A stretch of DNA of 64,000 nt from Chloroflexota bacterium. Lineage in GTDB: Bacteria > Chloroflexota > Anaerolineae > UBA1429. Positions 57,421 through 64,000 of the stretch are shown one piece after another. The DNA lies in contig JAAYAW010000016.1 in assembly GCA_012719135.1 (NCBI GenBank), forward strand, positions 1-64,000. Reading direction: 5' to 3'. Each line of letters begins with the position of its first letter. Within the stretch, counting starts at the first letter, position 1. Under the pieces are notes generated by a model. That model worked only from the letters and a program-made list of their open reading frames with translations, was not told the origin of the DNA and made no database searches. A program made the translations under genes and the position numbers.

Positions 57421-59853
57421 ATGAGAGTGACGTACGACCGCAACCCTTTCCCGCCGGCGGCACTCCCTGGGTGTCCGCAACCTCCGCCAGGCTATGGCTG
57501 CCAGTGGATCTGGCATCCGAGCGCCGAGCCCGGAAAGCCGGCGTTCATGGCCTTCCGGCTGCCCGTGTCTCTCGATCGAGCCCACGGGACAGTGATCCAT
57601 GTCTCCGCGGACCAGCGCTATGAGCTCTACCTCGATGGGAAACGCATCGGTCGCGGACCAATGCGCGGCGACGTGGCACACTGGCAGTACGAGAGCTACC
57701 ACGTGGACCTGATGGCGGGATCGCACCTGCTGGCGGCCCGCGTGTGGTGGCTGCCCGAGGATGGCGCGCCGATGGCCCAGCTTTCGAGCAACCCTGGTTT
57801 TCTCTTGCTGGCTGAGGGCCCGCTCACCGACCGGCTCTCCACCGGCGTGGCTCCCTGGGAAGTGTTGGCGATCGAGGGCTATGAACGGCTACCCGCCCCA
57901 TCGTTGGGATCCTATGCGGTGGTGGGCTGGTCCTTTCTGCTGGACGGCCATCAGCATCCCTGGGGATGGAACACCGACCCCTGCACCTCCGGAGCCTGGC
58001 AACCTGCCGTTGACGTGGCCGTGCCCGTGGGAGATGCCGTTCATGCGGCGGCCGATCCGGAGACGGCGCATCGCCAGCCAGCACACCATCTTGAACCAAC
58101 AGCGCTACCGGCCATGTGCGATCTCGCGCACAAGGCGGGAACCGTGAGATTGGCAGAGTCCGTCAGCTCAGATTGGCAGCCCGGGTCGCCAGTAGAGCTG
58201 GCCGACAACGAGATCGCCTTAGCTTCCCAGTGGCAGGCCATGCTCCGCGGCGACGGATCCCTGGAGATCGAACAACGCCGGCGCGTGCACGTGTTGATCG
58301 ATCTGGACGACTACTTGTGCGCCTATCCGGAGCTATCCACATCGGGCGGCAAAGGCGCCAGAATCACCATGGGGTGGGCGGAGGCTCTGTATGAGAGCGC
58401 AGACCCGCATGATCACCGCAAGGGCAACCGAGGGGAGGTCCAGGGCAAATACATCCGCTGCCCGGTAGATGCCTTCCTTCTGGAGGGAGGCAGAGGACGC
58501 CTCTACAGCACACTCTGGTGGCGTGCAGGCCGTTATGTCGACGTGCTGGTGGAGACGGAAGATGACCCGCTGAGCATTCACGGTCTCATATGGCGGGAGA
58601 CCCGCTACCCGCTGGAGATGGAATCAACCCTGGAGACCGACGACGCCGCCTTTGATGCCGTACGTCCCTTGATGTTTCGAACCCTCCAGATGTGCGCGCA
58701 CGAGACCTACATGGATTGCCCATACTATGAGCAGTTGCAGTACGTGGGCGATACACGGCTGGAGATCCTCGCCACATTCGTCACGACACATGATGATCGC
58801 CTGCCTGTGCGCGCCTACACCCTCTTTGACCAGTCGCGAGGATCCGACGGCCTCACCCGAAGCAGGTATCCCTCTGCCGTTCCGCAGGTGATCCCGCCCT
58901 TTTCGCTCTGGTGGGTCAGTATGGTTCACGACCTGTACATGTGGCGGCGCAGACACGAGTTGGTTCGCCGCATGCTGCCCGGAGTGCACGCCGTGCTCTC
59001 GGCATTCGATCAGTACAGAGGCGCTCAGGATCTTGTCAGCGCGCCGGACAGTTGGAACTTTGTGGATTGGGTACCAGAGTGGCGGGCCGGATGTCCGCCC
59101 GATGCCCGATACGGCCACAGCTCCATTCTGAACCTTCAGTTCATCTACGCGCTCGATCGTGCCTGCGCGATGCTGGAGGGACTAGGCAATCCCGATCTTG
59201 CCAGACATTGGCGCCGAATCCGTGAACGTGTCGCTGCCGCGGTGGTCGACAAGTATTGGGTAGCAAGACGCGGCCTGCTCTCTGACGATCTCGCGATGAC
59301 GCGCTACTCCGAGCATGCGCAGTGCCTGGCGCTTTTGTGCGATCTGTTCGATGGCAGCGACCGCAACCGGGTGGTCGAGGGGATGCTCCACAGCCCAGGT
59401 CTGGCACGCACCACGGTGTACTTTAGCCACTATCTGTTCGAAGCTCTCTACAAGGTCGGAGCCCTGGATCAGGCGGACCAACGGCTGTCCTTCTGGCGTG
59501 ACCTGCCTTCGATGGGCCTCAAGACAGTGCTTGAACAGCCCGAGCCATCACGCTCGGATTGCCATGCCTGGGGCGCGCACCCGCTCTATCATGCTTACGC
59601 ATCGTTCCTGGGAGCGCGGCCATCGGAACCGGGCTTTGCTCGGATCCGCATCGCCCCCCAGCCGGGCCGCTTCAGGCTCCTGCGAGGGCGCATGCCGGAT
59701 GCTGGTGCCGGCTGGATCGCCTCTGACCTCTCATTCGTCAGTGGCATGTCCGGAAGCATAGACCTGCCAGATGGCCTCGAGGGGGAGTTGGTCTGGCAGG
59801 GGCAAACGGTCCCGCTCAAGCCAGGCCACAACGCCTTGCAGCCCGCCCGTTGA
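57421..59853 (+). CDS. Alpha-L-rhamnosidase-like (Bac_rhamnosid / GH78-like) protein
   Basis: QWIWHPSAEPGKPAFMAFRLPVSL, MCAHETYMDCPYYEQLQYVGDTRLEIL, SDCHAWGAHPLYHAYASFLGARPSEPGFARIRIAPQPG. Confidence 0.88.
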   Translation: MRVTYDRNPFPPAALPGCPQPPPGYGCQWIWHPSAEPGKPAFMAFRLPVSLDRAHGTVIHVSADQRYELYLDGKRIGRGPMRGDVAHWQYESYHVDLMAGSHLLAARVWWLPEDGAPMAQLSSNPGFLLLAEGPLTDRLSTGVAPWEVLAIEGYERLPAPSLGSYAVVGWSFLLDGHQHPWGWNTDPCTSGAWQPAVDVAVPVGDAVHAAADPETAHRQPAHHLEPTALPAMCDLAHKAGTVRLAESVSSDWQPGSPVELADNEIALASQWQAMLRGDGSLEIEQRRRVHVLIDLDDYLCAYPELSTSGGKGARITMGWAEALYESADPHDHRKGNRGEVQGKYIRCPVDAFLLEGGRGRLYSTLWWRAGRYVDVLVETEDDPLSIHGLIWRETRYPLEMESTLETDDAAFDAVRPLMFRTLQMCAHETYMDCPYYEQLQYVGDTRLEILATFVTTHDDRLPVRAYTLFDQSRGSDGLTRSRYPSAVPQVIPPFSLWWVSMVHDLYMWRRRHELVRRMLPGVHAVLSAFDQYRGAQDLVSAPDSWNFVDWVPEWRAGCPPDARYGHSSILNLQFIYALDRACAMLEGLGNPDLARHWRRIRERVAAAVVDKYWVARRGLLSDDLAMTRYSEHAQCLALLCDLFDGSDRNRVVEGMLHSPGLARTTVYFSHYLFEALYKVGALDQADQRLSFWRDLPSMGLKTVLEQPEPSRSDCHAWGAHPLYHAYASFLGARPSEPGFARIRIAPQPGRFRLLRGRMPDAGAGWIASDLSFVSGMSGSIDLPDGLEGELVWQGQTVPLKPGHNALQPAR

Positions 59854-59896
59854 CGGGCGGGCCGGAATAAGCCGATATACGTGGAGGAAGTCCCCT

Positions 59897-61069
59897 ATGC
59901 CTGTTGAACTGAGCCTGCGCTACGGCGCCAACCCGCACCAGCAGCCTGCCCGGGTCTATGTGGAATCGGACTCGCTACCGTTCTCGGTCCGCAACGGTCG
60001 CCCCGGATACATTAACCTGCTGGACGCGCTCAACGCATGGCAACTCGTTCGCGAACTGCGCTCGGCGTTGTCCTTGCCCGCGGCAGCCTCCTTCAAGCAC
60101 GTGAGCCCCGCGGGAGCCGCCGTGAGCATCCCCTTGAGTGAAGCAGAACGTGTGGCGTGCGCAGTGGAGGACATGGAGCTTTCGCCCCTGGCTGCGGCCT
60201 ATGCCCGCGCGCGCGGTGCCGACCGCATGTCATCCTTTGGCGATTGGGTCGCCCTGAGCGATCCCTGCGATCTATCCACGGCTGAGATCCTGCGTCGCGA
60301 GGTTTCCGATGGCATCATCGCTCCAGGCTATGAACCGGGAGCGCTCGATATCCTGTGCCAGAAACGCGGCGGCTCCTACTGTGTGCTGGAGATAGATCCC
60401 CAATATGCGCCTGAGGAGATCGAGAGGCGAACCGTATTCGGTGTGACGCTCGAACAACGCCGGAACGACGCCCGCATTACGCCTGACACCTTCGCCAACA
60501 TCGTTTCCATGAATCGCGAAATGCCTGAAGAAGGCCTGCGTGATCTCATCGTGGCCACCATCACGCTCAAGTATACCCAGTCCAATTCGGTCTGTCTGGC
60601 GCACCACGGACAGGTGACAGGAAATGGCGCCGGCCAGCAGTCTCGCGTTCACTGCACGCGCCTGGCCGCAGACAAGTCGGACCTCTGGTTTCTGAGGCAG
60701 CATCCGGTGATTCAAGAGTTCCACTTCGCCCGGGGCCTGAGCCGGGCGGACAGGAACAACGCGATTGACCTGTACTTTGCCGAGGCGCTTTCCCCGGCGG
60801 AGGAACGGGCCTGGGAGGCTTCGTTCCAGAAGGTGCCGACCCGGCTGGACCATGCCGAGAGGCGCGCCTGGCTGAACGAGCTACGCGGGGTCGCACTCAG
60901 TAGCGACGCCTACTTCCCCTTCCGAGACAGCATCGATCGGGCCTCCCGCAGCGGGGTGAGCTGTGTGGCGCATCCGGGGGGATCCAAACGAGACCAGGAT
61001 GTGATCGGCGCCTGCGATGAATACCACATGGTGATGGCACAGACCGGTCTACGGCTGTTCCATCACTAG
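59897..61069 (+). CDS. Stand-alone phosphoribosylaminoimidazolecarboxamide formyltransferase (PurH AICARFT domain only)
   Basis: LRYGANPHQQPARVYV, FKHVSPAGAAVSIPLSEAE, KYTQSNSVCLAHHGQVTGNGAGQQSRVHCTRLA; no IMP cyclohydrolase domain. Confidence 0.93.
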   Translation: MPVELSLRYGANPHQQPARVYVESDSLPFSVRNGRPGYINLLDALNAWQLVRELRSALSLPAAASFKHVSPAGAAVSIPLSEAERVACAVEDMELSPLAAAYARARGADRMSSFGDWVALSDPCDLSTAEILRREVSDGIIAPGYEPGALDILCQKRGGSYCVLEIDPQYAPEEIERRTVFGVTLEQRRNDARITPDTFANIVSMNREMPEEGLRDLIVATITLKYTQSNSVCLAHHGQVTGNGAGQQSRVHCTRLAADKSDLWFLRQHPVIQEFHFARGLSRADRNNAIDLYFAEALSPAEERAWEASFQKVPTRLDHAERRAWLNELRGVALSSDAYFPFRDSIDRASRSGVSCVAHPGGSKRDQDVIGACDEYHMVMAQTGLRLFHH

Positions 61070-61097
61070 AGTCTTGGTGGCGTGAAGCAACACGAGT

Positions 61098-61131
61098 CAG
61101 GCCCCGCAGCCCGGAAGGCTTGCGGGGCCTG
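61098..61131. terminator. Terminator-like hairpin between convergent genes
   Basis: CAGGCCCCGCA...TGCGGGGCCTG stem. Confidence 0.6.
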
Positions 61132-61154
61132 TGACGTTCGGATCAGGCAGCGCC

Positions 61155-62546
61155 CTATTCGAGAACACCGTCGAGGATGCCGGCTGCCCAACGGGGCAAT
61201 CGCCCCACCACGTGGACCCCGTCGGGGCCGTACTCGACGCTATCCACCACCCCGCGCTCGCGCCAGCTGCTTAGGATATCTCCCGCAGAGTACGGTAGAA
61301 CGACATCAAAAGGCAGCATGTTCTCAGCCAGCACGGCTTCGATCTCGGCAAGCAGGTCCTCTATGCCGACGCCCTGCTCCGCGGAGAGAAGGACCACTCG
61401 CTCGTACTCGTCCGACAAGCGACTCACCGGCCCCTCACGCTGGAGGAACCGCGTGCTCTCACGCGCAGCCAGAGCCTCCGGATCCACCAAGTCGATCTTG
61501 TTCATCGCCAGAATCATGGGCTTGGCGTCGGCGCCGATTTCGCGCAGCACCTGCAGCACCGCGCTATCCTTATCCAGTACGAGGGGATCACTGATATCGA
61601 TGACGTGCACGAGCACATCGGCCTCCAGCACTTCCTCCAGCGTGGCACGGAATGCCGCAACCAGCTGGGTGGGAAGCTTCTGGATAAAGCCTACGGTATC
61701 CGTAAAGAGCACCTGCTTGCCGCCGGGGAGGTCAAGCCGGCGCGTCGTAGGGTCCAGGGTGGCAAACAGCTGGTCCTGGACGAGCACGCCGGCATCGGTG
61801 AGCCGGTTGAGCAACGTGGACTTGCCGGCGTTTGTGTACCCAACGATCGCAACGGTTGGCAGTCCCTGCCGACGTCGCTGGCGGCGCCTTTGGCCACGAA
61901 GCTGACGCACCTGCTCCAGTTCGCGCCGAAGCTGCGCCATCCTTCGCCCAATCTCGCGCCGGTCCGACTCCAGCTGCGTCTCTCCGGGGCCCCGAAGCCC
62001 GACGCCGCCCACGGCCTGCCTCGAGAGGTGGGTCCATTGCCGCGTGAGGCGTGGCATACGGTAGGCATACTGTGCCAGTGCCACCTGGAGCGCTCCCTCG
62101 CGCGTGCGAGCGTGCAGCGCAAAGATATCCAGGATCAGCGCGGTCCGATCGAGTATGCTCAGCCCCAGTTCGCGCTCCAGCGTCCGGAGCTGCGCGGGCG
62201 ACAGCTCATCATCAAAGATGACAACCTCCGCGCCCAGCTCACTGCAGCGCTCTCGGACCTCGGCAACCTTTCCCGAGCCCATGTAGGTGGCCGGCTGTAC
62301 CTGCTCAACATTCTGCCGATCCTGTCCGACCACCTCGAGGCCTGCCGTCTCAGCGAGACGACGAAGCTCCTCCAGTGAAGAATCCGTGTCAAAGACGGAA
62401 CGTTCTCCCCGCACGTGCACCGCCATGAGGAACGCACGCTGTGGCCTTCTCCGGATCGATTCAGACTCGGACTCGCCAGCCGAATGTAGCGCTAAACTCG
62501 TGATAGCCTTTCTCCTGCTTCGAGCAGCCGTTCCTCCGGAACGCAA
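61155..62546 (-). CDS. hflX: GTPase HflX (N-terminal start uncertain)
   Basis: ATYMGSGKVAEVRERC, DDELSPAQLRTLERELGLSILDRTALILDIFALHARTREGALQVALAQY, GYTNAGKSTLLNRLTDAGVLVQDQLFATLDPTTRRLDLPGG. Confidence 0.96.
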   Translation of the reverse strand: MRSGGTAARSRRKAITSLALHSAGESESESIRRRPQRAFLMAVHVRGERSVFDTDSSLEELRRLAETAGLEVVGQDRQNVEQVQPATYMGSGKVAEVRERCSELGAEVVIFDDELSPAQLRTLERELGLSILDRTALILDIFALHARTREGALQVALAQYAYRMPRLTRQWTHLSRQAVGGVGLRGPGETQLESDRREIGRRMAQLRRELEQVRQLRGQRRRQRRRQGLPTVAIVGYTNAGKSTLLNRLTDAGVLVQDQLFATLDPTTRRLDLPGGKQVLFTDTVGFIQKLPTQLVAAFRATLEEVLEADVLVHVIDISDPLVLDKDSAVLQVLREIGADAKPMILAMNKIDLVDPEALAARESTRFLQREGPVSRLSDEYERVVLLSAEQGVGIEDLLAEIEAVLAENMLPFDVVLPYSAGDILSSWRERGVVDSVEYGPDGVHVVGRLPRWAAGILDGVLE

Positions 62547-63646
62547 ACCGAGAGCCGCAGATACCCTTCACCATACTGCCCAAAGGCCGTCCCGGGCGTC
62601 ATCCACACACCCGTCTTGTCCAGCATGTCGAGGGCATACTCTTCACACGTGGCTCCCTCAGGAACGCGCGCCCAGACGTACAGCCCACCCTTGGGTACAT
62701 CCGCGCTCATTCCCAGCCGCGGAAGCCAGCCCAGGATGATGTCACGTCGTCGCTGGTAGATGGCATTGCGTTCTGCGAGCCAAGACTGATCGCCGTTATA
62801 GGCGAGAGTCGCCGCGTCCTGTATGGGCCGGAAGATGCCGGAATCAATGTTGGTCTTGACCGTGGTGAGCGCCTCGATGGCGGTCGCGTTGCCCACAGCG
62901 ACACCAACCCGCCAACCGGCCATGTTGTAGGTCTTGCTGTGCGAGTTGAACTCGATGGACACCTCTTTTGCCCCGGGCACCTGCAGAATGCTGGGAGCCA
63001 CGTAGCCATCAAAGGTCACATCGCAATACGGATTGTCATAGCAGATCAGTATGTCGTTGGCCGAAGCAAAGTCCACGGCTCTGGCCAGGAACTCGAGAGG
63101 CGCCGCCGCTCCGGTCGGGTTGTTGGGGTAGTTCAGCCACATGATAGTGGCGCGCTTGAGCACGTCGCCAGGGATCGCGTCAAAATCCGGCAGCCACCCG
63201 TTCTCTCGATAGAGCGGCATCGGGTACGAATCTCCCCCGGCCAACAGGGCACCCATCCGGTACGTCGGATAGCCAGGATCCGTAGCGAGGGCGATGCTGC
63301 CCGGGTCAATGAAGGCCAGGGCCACGTTCGCAAGCCCCTCCTTTGAACCGATGAGAGGTAGGATCTCCGATCCCGGATCCAACTCGACGCCAAAGCGACG
63401 GCCGTAGTAATCCGCCGTCGCTTGGCGGAGCGCCGGCGTACCATAGTAACCCGCATACCCATGGGTATCCGGACGCAGCGCGCTTTGGTACATGGCATCG
63501 ATGATCTCCTTGGGGGGCATCAGATCAGGGCTGCCGATCCCAAGGCTGATCACATCGACACCGTGCGCGCGCTCTGCCGCGATGCGCTTCTCCACGGTGG
63601 CGAACACATAGGGCGGTAGGTTTTCGATGCGCTTGGCGATTTTCAT
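62492..63646 (-). CDS. LL-diaminopimelate aminotransferase-like class I/II aminotransferase
   Basis: RIENLPPYVFATVEKRIAAERAHGVDVISLGIGSPDLMPP, MWLNYPNNPTGA, EFNSHSKTYNMAGWRVGVAVGN. Confidence 0.93.
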   Translation of the reverse strand: MKIAKRIENLPPYVFATVEKRIAAERAHGVDVISLGIGSPDLMPPKEIIDAMYQSALRPDTHGYAGYYGTPALRQATADYYGRRFGVELDPGSEILPLIGSKEGLANVALAFIDPGSIALATDPGYPTYRMGALLAGGDSYPMPLYRENGWLPDFDAIPGDVLKRATIMWLNYPNNPTGAAAPLEFLARAVDFASANDILICYDNPYCDVTFDGYVAPSILQVPGAKEVSIEFNSHSKTYNMAGWRVGVAVGNATAIEALTTVKTNIDSGIFRPIQDAATLAYNGDQSWLAERNAIYQRRRDIILGWLPRLGMSADVPKGGLYVWARVPEGATCEEYALDMLDKTGVWMTPGTAFGQYGEGYLRLSVCVPEERLLEAGERLSRV

Positions 63647-63702
63647 CCTGCTCTCCTAGCTGATACGGTCCCAAAGAGCGAGCGTAGGCCGAGTCTCTTC
63701 AC

Positions 63703-64000
63703 TCAGCGAGCAATTGCGCGCGCCGCAAGGGGCTCATCCTCGAGCCAGGTCTTGAGCACGTGTCCAACACGCAGAAGGCTCTTGGAAGCCACTCGTTGCG
63801 TTGTATCCTCGGTCGTATGCCAGAATGGATAGTCAAAATCGATAAGGAGGACAGAAGGAATACCCACCTTCAGAAAGGGCGTGTGGTCATCGATGATGTG
63901 ATGCTTATGAGATGGCACAAACACGTCCTCATATCCCAGGCGCCCAGCGAGAGCCCAAAGCTCCTCGGAAAGCCAGAGCGACGAGGACCACTCATAATAC
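63703..64000 (-). CDS. M28-family peptidase, C-terminal portion; continues beyond the window
   Basis: The reading frame is open to the window edge: YYEWSSSLWLSEELWALAGRLGYEDVFVPSHKHHIIDDHTPFLKVGIPSVLLIDFDYPFWHTTEDT. Confidence 0.88.
   Translation of the reverse strand, partial: YYEWSSSLWLSEELWALAGRLGYEDVFVPSHKHHIIDDHTPFLKVGIPSVLLIDFDYPFWHTTEDTTQRVASKSLLRVGHVLKTWLEDEPLAARAIAR

Overview
This GC-rich 64 kb window looks like ordinary bacterial chromosome, probably Chloroflexota-like judging by gene content (inference). It encodes about 52 CDSs, two tRNAs on the minus strand (Pro-CGG and Glu-CTC), and one cobalamin riboswitch. I saw no CRISPR array, transposase or prophage. Main blocks: (1) ROK kinase, DtxR regulator, SDR, nucleotidyltransferase and VOC protein (0-4 kb). 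(2) An ABC-transporter-dependent surface polysaccharide cluster (4-22 kb). (3) FGGY kinase, DUF1015, SerA and nitroreductase (22-27.6 kb). (4) TIGR03960/TIGR03936-type radical SAM pair plus a HIT protein (28-31 kb). (5) A strong promoter and cobalamin riboswitch, followed by a secreted alpha/alpha-barrel protein and a membrane-anchored DUF4430-like protein that together resemble a split, two-gene transcobalamin/intrinsic factor (31.1-34.8 kb). (6) Two biotin-synthase-like radical SAM genes that resemble the two-component lipoyl synthase LipS1/LipS2, directly upstream of gcvT-gcvH-gcvPA-gcvPB (34.9-41.2 kb). (7) rsmI followed by a homologue of the Arm/RmtB/FmrO 16S rRNA m7G1405 methyltransferases (41.2-42.7 kb). 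(8) Gfo/Idh/MocA pair, UroD-like protein, MBL hydrolase, folP-folK, GH2 (42.7-50.1 kb). (9) GT4, O-antigen-ligase/TPR, MraY/WecA-like, cyclophilin, VTT, DUF3343, rhamnosidase-like, AICAR formyltransferase, HflX, DapL and a truncated M28 peptidase (50-64 kb). The best candidates for a little-described system are the riboswitch-controlled split transcobalamin-like pair, the LipS1/S2-gcv locus and the rsmI/Arm locus. All family calls come from reading motifs; no database search was run.
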